DNA of 64,000 nucleotides from Promicromonospora umidemergens (GCF_024171995.1 NZ_JAMTCT010000013.1:62001-126000); one strand, 5' to 3'; shown: positions 15,429-23,782, counted from the stretch's first letter. Numbers and translations are program-made. The notes: a model not told the origin generated them from the letters alone.

Positions 15429-16958
15429 ATGTCCTCACCTGCTGAGCAGATCCTCACGCCCCCGCCCGCCCTGACCGACTGGCAGGCATCCCTCAAGGGC
15501 CTCATCCTCGGCCCCGGCACCCCGTACGAGATCGCCGCGCTCGACGGCGTCGACGAGCTCCCCGCCATCCGGACCGAGGACGAGGCCCGCCCCTGGGCAC
15601 ACGGCGACTGGACCGCACCCGACTGGGCCGAGGCCCGGAGCATCACCGCGACCATCGAGATCGCCGAGGAACCCGGCCTCGGCATCACCTACCACGAGGC
15701 GCTCGCGGCGCTGCGTCGGGTGATGGTCCCGACCAGTGACGAGGACCTGGCGCAGATGTGGGTCAAGCTGCCGGGTCGTGACCTGATGCGGTGGGCGATC
15801 AAGATCCGCCGGCACCGGCTGCCGACAGACCAGCAGTACGAGCTGGGCCTGGCGGTGGGCGAGTGGATGGCGTACGCGCCGGACCCAGTCGGGTACGGCG
15901 TCGGGCTGTCCACCTCGACGGGGTTCCGGGAGCAGGCCGGAGGCCTCGAGTTCCCGCTGTTCTCGGACGGTGGGACGCAGCTCGGGTTGGAGAACAGGTT
16001 CACCAACCCGAGCATGGAGACGGACGAGGCCTGGTTCGAGAGCGGGTCGGTCTCCGCCGTGAACCGGTCGACTACCGGCGTCATCCAGCCCGACTACAGC
16101 GCGTTCATCATCGTCGACAGCGCACCCACGAGCACCGGCACCGGGGTTGGCCAGTCCGGCGGCGCGGTCGTTGAGGGTGACTGGTTCGCCGCTCGCATCC
16201 CCGTGCGCCCGTCAGGAGCATCACCGGCACCTCGTGCACGTGTCCGTATCCAGTGGTTCGCCGCTGCTGGTGGCGTCATCTCGGCTACCGACACGGCGAT
16301 CCAGGACCTGCCCGCATTCAGCTTCACCAGGATCGTGCACGTCGCGCAGGCCCCGGCCGGCGCCGCGTCGGTGCGCGCGTACCTGTTCCTCTCAGGTGCC
16401 AGCACGACCGTGCCCGACCCGGACACGACAGCATCGACGGACACGTGGATCGGTGCGGTAGCGGACACCGAGAGCGCAGCGCTGGCCGCCGTCGACACCT
16501 ACTTCGACGGTGGCACACCCGGCGCGCAATGGACCGGCACACCGAACGCCTCGACGTCCACCATGTTCACGACGGCCGGCGCGCTCGACGTCGGGCACCT
16601 GGACTTCGGCGCGCCCGGCGACGCGGGCGAGCTCACACTCACCAACCCCGGCACGGCCGAGTCGTGGCAGGTGTACCGCATCGACGGCCCCACACCCGCC
16701 GAAGGGTTCGACATCCTCGACGTGTCCACAGGACGGCGCCTGCGGTACACGCAGGAGATCCCGGCGGGTTCCACCGTGGAGATCGACGCAGCGACCGCTG
16801 ACGTCACCCTGAACGGGGTAGCCGACCGGTCCCGGTTCCTCACGATCCGGGAGTGGACGCCGGTCCCGGCCGGCGGATCGACGACAGTCGCGTTCCTGCC
16901 GCTCGGCGCCTGGGCTGCCGGCATGCTCACCGCGGTGCACGCCCCGGCCTGGTGGTGA
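15429..16958 (+). CDS. Distal tail/minor tail protein
   Basis: 509 residues immediately after the tape measure, the Dit position. Residues 1-175 match the phage tail-family N-terminal fold (LTDWQASLKGLILGPGTPYEI, later WAIKIRRHRLPTDQQYELGLAVG). The middle part (about 190-370) is beta-rich with a carbohydrate-binding look (SVSAVNRSTTGVIQPDYSAF, AARIPVRPSGASPAPRARV). The C-terminal part GELTLTNPGTAESWQVYRI is a typical closing strand set. It likely forms the hub at the tail tip. Only two bases separate it from the next gene. Confidence 0.8.
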   Translation: MSSPAEQILTPPPALTDWQASLKGLILGPGTPYEIAALDGVDELPAIRTEDEARPWAHGDWTAPDWAEARSITATIEIAEEPGLGITYHEALAALRRVMVPTSDEDLAQMWVKLPGRDLMRWAIKIRRHRLPTDQQYELGLAVGEWMAYAPDPVGYGVGLSTSTGFREQAGGLEFPLFSDGGTQLGLENRFTNPSMETDEAWFESGSVSAVNRSTTGVIQPDYSAFIIVDSAPTSTGTGVGQSGGAVVEGDWFAARIPVRPSGASPAPRARVRIQWFAAAGGVISATDTAIQDLPAFSFTRIVHVAQAPAGAASVRAYLFLSGASTTVPDPDTTASTDTWIGAVADTESAALAAVDTYFDGGTPGAQWTGTPNASTSTMFTTAGALDVGHLDFGAPGDAGELTLTNPGTAESWQVYRIDGPTPAEGFDILDVSTGRRLRYTQEIPAGSTVEIDAATADVTLNGVADRSRFLTIREWTPVPAGGSTTVAFLPLGAWAAGMLTAVHAPAWW

Positions 16959-16959
16959 C

Positions 16960-18069
16960 ATGACCATCCGCATCATGGCCGGGCTGCTACGCACCGGCGA
17001 GTTCCTCACACAGGTCCCGACCACGAAGACCGGCGCCAGCTGGGCGATGTCCCTCAACCAGGCCGGCACCGTCGAGGCCACCGTGCCGCTGCGCTCGCTG
17101 CCTGACCGGGCGAGGGACGGGCTGCTCGCGAACCTCGAGCCGTGGCGGTGTTTCCTCGCTGCGGTGACGGACGCGGGCCGGGTGCTCGAGGCGGGACCGA
17201 TCCAGCCGCACGACTACGACGACAAGTCCGGGCACCTCAAGGTCGGGGCGGACGGGCTGTGGTCGCTGTGGGATCACCGGTACGTCCTGGACCCGACGCT
17301 CGCGCACGTCGACCTGTCGTGGTCGGGCCTGTCGCTCGGCACGATCGGCAAGCGGATCGTCGAGACGGCGACCGCGCACGACGGCGGGTCTCTGCCGCTC
17401 GTGCTGCCCGACGACATCGCCGGCACGCACGAGCGGGTGTACCCGTGGTGGGAGTACGGCAAGGTGGCCGAGCGGCTCAAGCAGCTCGTCGAGGTGCAGC
17501 GTGGCCCGGACATCGCGTTCCAGCCGCGGCTGACGCCTGACGGGCTGGGCCTCGAGTGGGTGATGCGCACCGGCACGGACAACGACCCGCTGCTGCACCA
17601 GGTCGGCGCCGACTGGCAGTGGGACCGCGGCGCCGTACGTAGCCCGCTCCGGCTGCTGTCGGTCAAGCGCGACCCGTCCAAGATGGCGTTCCGGCAGATC
17701 ATCACGGGCGACGGCATGGAGGACGACCGGCCGATCTCGCTCGCGCAGGACCTGACCCCGACGACCGACGGCATGCCGCTGCTGGAGAGCGTGGAGTCCA
17801 CGAACGCGACCGACCAGGCCACCCTCGATGGGTACTCGTCCGCGTACCTGCAGGCGGCGCGGCGACCGTGGCAGACCTGGGCTCTCGCGACCGACCAGTC
17901 CTCCCCCGAGGTCGGCCTGTACCGGCCGGGCGATTGGGCCACGGTCCACATCCCGCAGGGCCACATCTACCTCACGGCGGGGGAGTACCGGACCCGGATC
18001 CTCGAGGTCTCTGGCGGCCTGGACAGCAAGGTCAATCTCCAGCTCGCACCCACATTGGAGAACCGATGA
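16960..18069 (+). CDS. Minor tail protein (Gp37-like/baseplate hub)
   Basis: 369 residues. The sequence pattern (WAMSLNQAGTVEATVPL, FLAAVTDAGRVLEAGPI, GLWSLWDHRYVLDP, then DIAFQPRLTPDGLGLEWVMRTG) matches siphovirus ReqiPepy6 Gp37-like tail proteins, which occupy the tail-hub position in actinophages. A late segment, YLQAARRPWQTWALAT, precedes an OB-like C-terminus (PGDWATVHIPQGHIYL). It overlaps the downstream gene by four bases. Confidence 0.75.
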   Translation: MTIRIMAGLLRTGEFLTQVPTTKTGASWAMSLNQAGTVEATVPLRSLPDRARDGLLANLEPWRCFLAAVTDAGRVLEAGPIQPHDYDDKSGHLKVGADGLWSLWDHRYVLDPTLAHVDLSWSGLSLGTIGKRIVETATAHDGGSLPLVLPDDIAGTHERVYPWWEYGKVAERLKQLVEVQRGPDIAFQPRLTPDGLGLEWVMRTGTDNDPLLHQVGADWQWDRGAVRSPLRLLSVKRDPSKMAFRQIITGDGMEDDRPISLAQDLTPTTDGMPLLESVESTNATDQATLDGYSSAYLQAARRPWQTWALATDQSSPEVGLYRPGDWATVHIPQGHIYLTAGEYRTRILEVSGGLDSKVNLQLAPTLENR

Positions 18070-19040
18070 GCGACACCGACGGGTGGAAGGGCCGGCAGCA
18101 CCCACCGCCGGGGAGCATGGGCTGGCTCGCCGCCCAGCTCCGCACCCTGCAGGCCAGGATCCGGGCACTGGAGAACTCGGCGCCGCTGCGGTCGGCGTCG
18201 ATCAGCGCGGGCGACCTGACCATCAAGGACGGCGGCAACGTCGTCGTCCAGGACGGCGGCAACCTGCACATCCAGGACGGCGGCGACGTCGTCGTCGAGG
18301 GCGGCACGTTCCGTGCGGAACATGCCGACGGCACCCCGGGCGCCGCGTTCGGCCCGCTGTGGCTTGACTCCGATCCCGACGTCATCGAGTCCGTCGGCCT
18401 GCTCGTCCAGGCCGACCTCGCCGACGCGAACCGCGATGTGTTCCGCGCCAAGACCGTGCTCGCCTCAGGGTCGAAAGAGGTGTACATCGGGCAGGCCGAC
18501 AACGACGGCGAGGTGGACTGGTTCGGCGTCTGGTCCAAGGACGTCGACATCCGCAGCACCGGGCAGGTCGAGATCGGCAGCGCCATCGGCGAGGTGTTCA
18601 TCCACACCGGGCAGACCAGCGAGTCCGCGAACGCGTACATCTCCAACACGACCGGCTACACCGCGCGCATCGGATCCTCACTGCGGTACAAGCAGGACGT
18701 CGAGCCCCTCGACCTGGGCGCCCTCACGGCCGACGAGATCGTCGACGCCCTGCAGGGCTACACCTGGCGCGACAAGGCCCAGGTCGAGGCCGACCCCGAC
18801 ACCACCCGCCGCATCCCCGGCCACATCGCCGAATACCTGCACGAAGCCGGCCTCGGGATCTTCGTCGGGTACGACGACCAGGACCGCCCCGACAGCGTCA
18901 CCTACGACCGCGTCACCGGCGCGCTCGCCCAGGCACTGCGCACCACCCGCGACGAGGCCGCCCAGCTGCGCGACACCGTCACCGCACAGGGCAAGGCGAT
19001 CGCCACCCTGACCGACCGACTCGACGCCCTGGAGGCATGA
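18066..19040 (+). CDS. Tail fibre/spike protein with C-terminal S74 chaperone domain
   Basis: 324 residues from ATG 18066 overlapping the previous stop. Residues 20-40 are an LAAQLRTLQARIRALE coiled coil. Residues 45-85 contain three DGG-x-(V/L)-x-(V/I)-(Q/E) beta-helix-like repeats (KDGGNVVVQDGGNLHIQ). The C-terminal third has SSLRYKQDVEPL, DEIVDALQGYTW and a final long coiled coil, the hallmark of the intramolecular chaperone auto-processing (peptidase S74) domain. The Ser and Lys spaced five residues apart in SSLRYK fit the self-cleavage dyad. This domain trimerises and then removes itself from tail spikes. Confidence 0.85.
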   Translation: MSDTDGWKGRQHPPPGSMGWLAAQLRTLQARIRALENSAPLRSASISAGDLTIKDGGNVVVQDGGNLHIQDGGDVVVEGGTFRAEHADGTPGAAFGPLWLDSDPDVIESVGLLVQADLADANRDVFRAKTVLASGSKEVYIGQADNDGEVDWFGVWSKDVDIRSTGQVEIGSAIGEVFIHTGQTSESANAYISNTTGYTARIGSSLRYKQDVEPLDLGALTADEIVDALQGYTWRDKAQVEADPDTTRRIPGHIAEYLHEAGLGIFVGYDDQDRPDSVTYDRVTGALAQALRTTRDEAAQLRDTVTAQGKAIATLTDRLDALEA

Positions 19041-19041
19041 G

Positions 19042-20055
19042 ATGGCACAGTCCCGCTCGATCGTCCGGCCCGCCGGCGACCCCCTGATCGGCACATCCCC
19101 GACCGAGCTGCGCCAGGCGCTCGCTGCCGGATTCGCTCGAGCTGACGCCAGCGCGTTCGGTGTCCGCCCGGGGGTTCTGTGGGGTGGCGCTGTCTCCGGC
19201 ACCGCAGGCTGGTCCTACAACGTCGCGCCCGCCGGTCTGGTCATGTCCCGCGGCGCGGTGCAGGGCGCCTACCCGGCCGCGATCACTGGAGTGCAGGCCG
19301 TGCCCACCGACCCCGCACCCGGCTCGGGAAGCCGGATCGACATCGTGTACGGCCTGCAGCCCGACGTCGACCTCGGCGACACCGGCAACACGCCGGTGAT
19401 CGACGTCGCGATCGGCGTCGCTGCCGGATCTCCGGCCGCACCAGCACTTCCCCCCGGCGCCCTCGAGCTCGGACGCGCAACCATCAGCTCGGCCATGGCA
19501 CAGACCCTCGACGCGACGGTCGCGTCCACCGCACCGATCACGACCGCCGCCGGCGGCATGTACGAGGTGCCATCCTTCTCGGCACTGTCCCGGGTCGTCG
19601 CACCGCAGAACCTCGACGTCGCACGCGTCGGGACCAATGCCCTCTACGTCTACCAGAGCGGCGCCTGGCGGACGATCTGGCAGGCACCCGGCGGTGTCGC
19701 CCGCCGCCAGACTTTCACCGGGGCCTCGGCGTTCGTCGGCGCCACGGGCGTCACGTTCAGCAAGCGGCTCGCGATCGTCGACCACGGCACCGACGGCAGC
19801 CGCACCGTGCACCTGGCCCTCGAGGCCAGCGCAGCCCCCTACGTCACCGGCGTGTCCACCGCGGTCTGGGGGAGCGTCGCCGCCGGGGTCCCGGCTCCCG
19901 ACTCAGACGCCGGGGCGATGTTCATCCACAACTCGAACATGGGCTTGGGCATCGTGGCACCCTCCCGCGTCCTGCAGATGCAGTGGGGGACCTTCAACTC
20001 GTCCGGCACCACCAACCTCCGCGCGACCGCCAGCTACCCGGTCGCCGCCCCCTGA
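19042..20055 (+). CDS. Minor tail/receptor-binding protein (putative)
   Basis: 337 residues, ATG with GGAGG upstream. Almost entirely beta-forming and Gly/Ala/Thr-rich (GVLWGGAVSGTAGWSYNV, SRIDIVYGLQPDVDLGDT). The latter segment is typical of actinophage receptor-binding proteins at the end of the tail gene set. Two copies of an ALYVYQSGAWRTIW-like strand motif are consistent with a jelly-roll head. Host receptor unknown. Confidence 0.65.
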   Translation: MAQSRSIVRPAGDPLIGTSPTELRQALAAGFARADASAFGVRPGVLWGGAVSGTAGWSYNVAPAGLVMSRGAVQGAYPAAITGVQAVPTDPAPGSGSRIDIVYGLQPDVDLGDTGNTPVIDVAIGVAAGSPAAPALPPGALELGRATISSAMAQTLDATVASTAPITTAAGGMYEVPSFSALSRVVAPQNLDVARVGTNALYVYQSGAWRTIWQAPGGVARRQTFTGASAFVGATGVTFSKRLAIVDHGTDGSRTVHLALEASAAPYVTGVSTAVWGSVAAGVPAPDSDAGAMFIHNSNMGLGIVAPSRVLQMQWGTFNSSGTTNLRATASYPVAAP

Positions 20056-20089
20056 CCCCCGCCCGCACCCGAAGGGAAAACCCGCACCC

Positions 20090-20488
20090 ATGCTTGACAC
20101 CACACCCGAGCACCCGTACGCCGCCGGCGTCATCCGCTTCCCCGCCACCGGCCCGGAGTGGTACGCCAACTCCAGCCACATCACGCGGGGGTTCGACACG
20201 AGCATCCCGCCGGAGATCGTCAGCAGCGGGCGCCTGTACGTCAGGCTCCTCACGTCGATGCCCGTCTCGTTCGCGACCGCATCGCCCGACGAGACGTTCG
20301 CTGAGCGCGGCATCACCGTCGGGATCTCCGGTGCCGTCAGCGGCTGCAACATCGGCCTGTCTGTGCCCGGCCACCGTGACGGCCCCGTGCGCCGCCGCCT
20401 GCAGCTGGACGACCCCGACGAGTACGCCCTGGTGGCCAGCGACCTCGCCAACCTCTGGCTCTACCTCGCCCGCGTCCCGACCGCCTGA
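20090..20488 (+). CDS. Hypothetical phage protein
   Basis: 132 residues from ATG 20090; GAAGGG lies 15-20 bases upstream. Mixed alpha/beta with PEWYANSSHITRGFDTSIPPEI and SGAVSGCNIGLSVPGH. No known motif. Located between the receptor-binding gene and lysis genes and followed by a hairpin, so it ends the tail operon. Could be a minor tail component or a tail fibre assembly factor. Confidence 0.6.
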   Translation: MLDTTPEHPYAAGVIRFPATGPEWYANSSHITRGFDTSIPPEIVSSGRLYVRLLTSMPVSFATASPDETFAERGITVGISGAVSGCNIGLSVPGHRDGPVRRRLQLDDPDEYALVASDLANLWLYLARVPTA

Positions 20489-20499
20489 CCCACCCGCCG

Positions 20500-20527
20500 A
20501 GGCCCGGATCCTGACAGGTTCGGGCCT
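20500..20527 (+). terminator. Hairpin before lysis genes
   Basis: AGGCCCG at 20500-20506 pairs with CGGGCCT at 20521-20527 around a 14-base loop, followed by TTCG. It lies shortly after the stop at 20488 and separates tail and lysis genes; stem only 7 bp. Confidence 0.45.
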
Positions 20528-20556
20528 TCGCCATACCCGCACCCGAAAGAGGCGCC

Positions 20557-20889
20557 ATGCCCGACCTCACCCTCGCCGCGGCCGCCGTGCCCGACGCCGC
20601 CACCATCAACTCCTGGCCGGCGCTCGCTGCCTACGCCGTCGGTGCGCTGGCGCTCGGGTACAGCCAGTGGCGTCAGAGCCGCGCGACGAAGGACGTGAAG
20701 CACCAGGTGACCAATAACGGCGGCGGATCGATGAAGGACGCGGTCGACCGCACAGAGGAGCTCATCACCAAGCACATCGACGGCGAACCCGCCCGCCGCT
20801 GGCGCGCCCGGGGCGAGGCTGCCGGCTTCGCAGCACTGGCCGCCGTCGTGTCGGTAGCCGTGACCCTGTCCAAGATCCGGAGGCATTGA
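20557..20889 (+). CDS. Small membrane protein of lysis cassette
   Basis: 110 residues. Two hydrophobic segments: PALAAYAVGALALGYSQW (about residues 22-40) and AAGFAALAAVVSVAVTL (about 88-104), with a polar helix between them containing DRTEELITKHI. It resembles DUF2746-type actinophage proteins near the endolysin. It may be a second holin or holin regulator. The endolysin ATG follows three bases after its stop. Confidence 0.6.
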   Translation: MPDLTLAAAAVPDAATINSWPALAAYAVGALALGYSQWRQSRATKDVKHQVTNNGGGSMKDAVDRTEELITKHIDGEPARRWRARGEAAGFAALAAVVSVAVTLSKIRRH

Positions 20890-20892
20890 CCC

Positions 20893-21792
20893 ATGACCGA
20901 AGACATCCGTTCCCGCCACAGCTGGGGCGCCCGCTACCCCGACGGTGACCTGACCCTGTCCGGCCTCGCCCTCGAGGTGTTCGTGCACCACTCGGTGACG
21001 ACGCAGCTCTCCCCGGGCGCGAGCGTCGCGGCCGAGGAACAGGAGATGCGCCAGCTCGAGGCAGTCGGGCAGTCCCGGTTCAGTTCCGGGATCTCGTACA
21101 ACGTGGTGATCTTCCCGTCCGGCCGCGCGTACCAGGGTGTGAGCTTCCACCGCCGCGGCACCCACACGGGCGGTCGCAACAGCAAGGCGCGGTCGATCTG
21201 CCTCGCCGGCAACTACGAGACGCACAAGCCCACCGACGCACAGATCGCGACGGCGCACGCGATCTACGACGACGGCCAGGGCAAGTGGTGGCGCACCCGT
21301 GCACCGCTGCGTGGCCACCGTGACGTGTCGCAGACCGCGTGCCCCGGCCGGCACCTGTACTCCCGGATCGACGACATCCGCGACGGCGGCAAGCTGGTGA
21401 GCAACCCGAAGCCGACCGCACCCAAGCCCGGCCCGAAGCCCGGCGGCGGCGGCCTGGTCGTCGACGGCCGGTGGGGCAGCTCCACCACGTGGGCCCTGCA
21501 GGACGAGCTCGGCACACCGGCCGACGGCCGCGTGTCCTCGCAGGCCCTGCGCTGGCGTGACGACAACCCCGGCCTGACCACGGGCTGGGACTGGACACGC
21601 GACCCCCGCGGCTCGCAGGTCATCACCGCACTGCAGGCCCGCATCGGCGCCGAGCGTGACGGCGTCCTCGGGCCCGACAGCATCCGCCGCCTGCAGCGCC
21701 ACCTCGGCGTGATCGCCGTCGACGGCGAGATCTGGAACCCGTCCGCCACCGTCAAGGCGCTCCAGCGCCGCCTGAACGCCGGGCGCATCTGA
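20893..21792 (+). CDS. Endolysin: N-acetylmuramoyl-L-alanine amidase
   Basis: 299 residues. Residues 5-155 are an Amidase_2/PGRP domain: VHHSV (first zinc His near 32-33), FRRGTHTGG-like RRGTHTGG, and GHRDVSQTACPG (141-152) giving the second His and the Cys ligand. A Pro/Gly/Lys linker (170-186) leads to two peptidoglycan-binding-like repeats (VDGRWGSSTTWALQDELG and ERDGVLGPDSIRRLQRHLG). It cuts the amide bond between muramic acid and the stem peptide. No signal peptide, so it depends on the holin downstream. Confidence 0.93.
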   Translation: MTEDIRSRHSWGARYPDGDLTLSGLALEVFVHHSVTTQLSPGASVAAEEQEMRQLEAVGQSRFSSGISYNVVIFPSGRAYQGVSFHRRGTHTGGRNSKARSICLAGNYETHKPTDAQIATAHAIYDDGQGKWWRTRAPLRGHRDVSQTACPGRHLYSRIDDIRDGGKLVSNPKPTAPKPGPKPGGGGLVVDGRWGSSTTWALQDELGTPADGRVSSQALRWRDDNPGLTTGWDWTRDPRGSQVITALQARIGAERDGVLGPDSIRRLQRHLGVIAVDGEIWNPSATVKALQRRLNAGRI

Positions 21793-21805
21793 CCCGCCCG
21801 CATCG

Positions 21806-21841
21806 GTAGTAGCGGGAGTCGCGCGCGACTACCGCTACTAC
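21806..21841. repeat. Nested palindrome between endolysin and holin
   Basis: GTAGTAGCGG at 21806-21815 pairs with CCGCTACTAC at 21832-21841, and the loop itself contains AGTCGCG/CGCGACT. It can form a cruciform or very stable RNA hairpin just after the amidase stop; a terminator or an mRNA processing site is possible. Confidence 0.7.
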
Positions 21842-21882
21842 TAGCCCGCGCGCCCCGCGCCACACCTGACAAAAGGAGCACC

Positions 21883-22188
21883 ATGACCACCACCCAGCAG
21901 GCGCACCCTGCCCGCGCCGCCGCCCGTACGTTCGTGCAGTCCTGGCTTCCGCAGATCGCGGTCGGCCTGGTCCTTGTACCGCTCGTCGTGGGCGCGGTCA
22001 CCGACACGGCCGCCGAGTACGGCATCCTCCTGCCCGACTGGCTGGGCCTCGCGCTGGCCGGCGTCGTCACCGGGTGCGCCGCGCTGTCTGCGCTCCTGGC
22101 CCGCCTCATGGCGATCCCCGGCGTAGACGCGTTCCTCGAGCGCTTCCGCCTCGGGTCCGCGCCGCGGCGTGTCAGTCGCTCGGAGTAG
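21883..22188 (+). CDS. Holin
   Basis: 101 residues, ATG with AAAGGAG upstream. Two transmembrane segments, IAVGLVLVPLVVGAVTD (about 24-41) and LALAGVVTGCAALSALLARLMAI (about 53-75), with a positively charged C-terminal tail (FRLGSAPRRVSR). This size and topology next to the amidase identify a holin that opens the membrane for endolysin. It is the last rightward late gene, followed by a strong terminator. Confidence 0.8.
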   Translation: MTTTQQAHPARAAARTFVQSWLPQIAVGLVLVPLVVGAVTDTAAEYGILLPDWLGLALAGVVTGCAALSALLARLMAIPGVDAFLERFRLGSAPRRVSRSE

Positions 22189-22220
22189 CCTGACCCCGAC
22201 ACTCGCCCAAGAGGTCGAAA

Positions 22221-22257
22221 AAGAGCCCCCCACCGCCTCGAGCGGTGGGGGGCTCTT
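22221..22257. terminator. Strong bidirectional terminator at end of late genes
   Basis: AAGAGCCCCCCACCGC at 22221-22236, five-base loop, and a perfect 16-bp complement at 22242-22257. An A-run just left of it (GAAAAAG) gives a U-run on the minus strand, so it can stop both the late operon and the converging repressor gene. Confidence 0.9.
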
Positions 22258-22270
22258 GCCTTGCCTGGGG

Positions 22271-23038
22271 TCAGTCGCGGTCGGTGACGTCGCGCCAGAG
22301 CACGGTGACGCGGAGGGCCATCTCGCCGGCGGGTCCGCCGTCCCAGGTGTCCTCGCCAGCGACGATCCGGCGGGCGAGCTCGCGGGCGGCGTCCGGGTCG
22401 CCGTCCGGGTCGTCGTCCGGGTCGTCGTCGGCGAGTCCCTCCAGCCACTCCGCGAGGTTTGCGGCCTGGACGACATCGCCGAGCGGCCCTTCCCAGCTAC
22501 CCCCCTCGACCTCGCCGTCCTGGGCGATCCACACGCGCGTGCAGGGCACGCCCAGGTGGCGGTGTAGCTCGATGACGGCCGGCAGGTCAGTGCCCGACCT
22601 GAAGTCCTCGCGCGCCTGATCGAGCGTCGTCCCCTTCAGGCCGCGCGTATCGTCCGGCAGGCCCTCGACCTCGTCGGGATAGCAGACGACGACACCGGGC
22701 ACGTCGTGGACGGCGCGTGCGACGACGTGGCGCCACCACGGCGCGCCGAAGCGGGCGACGTCGGGCCGGTCGGCCGGCATGTCCTCCGTGTCGCGGTAGA
22801 CGACCACGACTGCGTCTCGCGCGGACTCCAGCTCGGTGATCAGCTGCCCGACGGCGTCAGTTGTCACGGCCTCGATGGACTCGATCTCCTGGCGGACGCG
22901 CTCCGGGACACGCTCGCGACCGGTCTCCCAGCGGCGCACGGAGTCTGGGCGCACCTCGAGCAGGCGCGCGAGGGTGACGGTGGACAGGCCGAGCCACTCG
23001 CGGATCACGCGCAGCTCACCAGCGGGCATGTGGGACAT
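22271..23038 (-). CDS. HTH transcriptional regulator, candidate immunity repressor
   Basis: 255 residues from ATG at 23038, preceded on the minus strand by GAAGGAG. Residues 6-50 form an XRE-like HTH: LRVIREWLGLSTVTLARLL, then VRRWETGRERVPERV. The HTH resembles the DUF1870/Aca2-type pattern. The C-terminal 200 residues are an unknown alpha/beta domain (RDAVVVVYRDTEDMPADRPD, PGVVVCYPDEVEGLPDD) ending with an Asp/Pro-rich stretch (DDDPDDDPDGDPD). It is the first leftward gene after the late operon. A 16-bp site, repeated inverted 520 bp away, lies 14 bases before its start codon, so autoregulation and immunity functions are likely (inference). Confidence 0.65.
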   Translation of the reverse strand: MSHMPAGELRVIREWLGLSTVTLARLLEVRPDSVRRWETGRERVPERVRQEIESIEAVTTDAVGQLITELESARDAVVVVYRDTEDMPADRPDVARFGAPWWRHVVARAVHDVPGVVVCYPDEVEGLPDDTRGLKGTTLDQAREDFRSGTDLPAVIELHRHLGVPCTRVWIAQDGEVEGGSWEGPLGDVVQAANLAEWLEGLADDDPDDDPDGDPDAARELARRIVAGEDTWDGGPAGEMALRVTVLWRDVTDRD

Positions 23039-23051
23039 GAAACTCCTTCGG

Positions 23052-23067
23052 GGATTGAATCCATTCA
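23052..23067. promoter_or_regulatory. Putative phage operator, copy 1
   Basis: GGATTGAATCCATTCA, containing the dyad TTGAAT-CC-ATTCAA at 23056-23068. The identical 16 bases occur in inverted orientation at 23571-23586. It lies just upstream of the HTH gene start. Confidence 0.75.
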
Positions 23068-23115
23068 ACGGACCGACCGGACTAGCCCCCGCCTCCGGAG
23101 AGGCAGGGGCGGTCC

Positions 23116-23445
23116 TCACCGGCGCCCGAGCCTGACCGCCAGCAGGTGGACGTTCTCGCCGCCCATGCGGAGCGCGGCGGCCCGGTCGGCCGGCGTCAGG
23201 GTCTTCTGGTTGAACTCCGGGATGATCATCACGGCCGGCTCGCGGGCCATCTCCAGGAGGGCCGCGTCCAGGTTGGCGCGGGGCACGTCGGCCAGTGCAG
23301 CGCGCAGCCGGGCCAGGCCGACCCAGGCGCCCGGCTCGCAGGCGAGGCTCTCGTAGGTGGCGCGGATGTCTCCGACCAGCTCGGCACGGCGCTCGGCGCG
23401 GTACTGCTCGATCTCCTGGGCCTCAGTGCGGGCGATGTCGGTCAT
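23116..23445 (-). CDS. Hypothetical prophage protein, winged-helix-like
   Basis: 109 residues from ATG 23445 with GGAGG at good spacing. The first 35 residues are a charged helix (TEAQEIEQYRAERRAELVG). The rest, ARLRAALADVPRANLDAALLEM, then AVMIIPEFNQKTLT and a final AALRMGGENVHLLAVR, reads as a small winged-helix-type domain often found in actinobacterial phages and plasmids without assigned role. It precedes the repressor on the same strand; both may be transcribed from the region around 23500-23600. Confidence 0.6.
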   Translation of the reverse strand: MTDIARTEAQEIEQYRAERRAELVGDIRATYESLACEPGAWVGLARLRAALADVPRANLDAALLEMAREPAVMIIPEFNQKTLTPADRAAALRMGGENVHLLAVRLGRR

Positions 23446-23501
23446 GGTGGCCTCCTGGCCTCATGGTCCGGGGCTGTTCCCCTTGACCTGATGCCTCAAC
23501 C

Positions 23502-23524
23502 CTACCCCACGCGACGTGGGGTAG
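23502..23524. promoter_or_regulatory. Inverted repeat in the control region
   Basis: CTACCCCACG at 23502-23511, loop CGA, CGTGGGGTAG at 23515-23524: a perfect 10-bp stem located 57 bases upstream of the start at 23445. It may be an operator or a 5-prime leader hairpin of the minus-strand unit. Confidence 0.6.
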
Positions 23525-23570
23525 CAAGGCCGGAACGAGATTGACCGGGTGAATACAGGTGTTCGATTAA

Positions 23571-23586
23571 TGAATGGATTCAATCC
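23571..23586. promoter_or_regulatory. Putative phage operator, copy 2
   Basis: TGAATGGATTCAATCC, the exact reverse complement of the 16 bases at 23052-23067, again with the TGAAT-GG-ATTCA dyad. It is 125 bases before the start at 23445 and 41 bases past the end of the small gene at 23627, so it can control the promoter of the leftward unit. Confidence 0.75.
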
Positions 23587-23626
23587 GTCGCCCGATCAGT
23601 GAGCCCGGCGCAAAACGCGCGTTCGC

Positions 23627-23782
23627 TCAGACCCGCTCGCTCCGCGCCCGCGCGAGCTCCTCAGCGAGGCTGTCGGCCTGGACCGCCAGGCGCTCGGCGT
23701 GGGCGCGGAGAGTGGCCGGGACGACGCGGGCGTAGGCGCGCATCTCGTCGCCGAGGTGGCTGGCTGCAGGGTTGTCGCTCAT
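23627..23782 (-). CDS. Small hypothetical prophage protein (51 aa)
   Basis: ATG at 23782 (minus), TGA at 23627. The encoded protein begins MSDNPAASHLGDEMRAYARV and continues as one long amphipathic helix ending in an EELARARSERV coiled coil. Size and composition suggest a small regulatory or dimerising protein. It is shorter than usual annotation cut-offs. No clear ribosome-binding site, so moderate confidence only. Confidence 0.45.
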   Translation of the reverse strand: MSDNPAASHLGDEMRAYARVVPATLRAHAERLAVQADSLAEELARARSERV

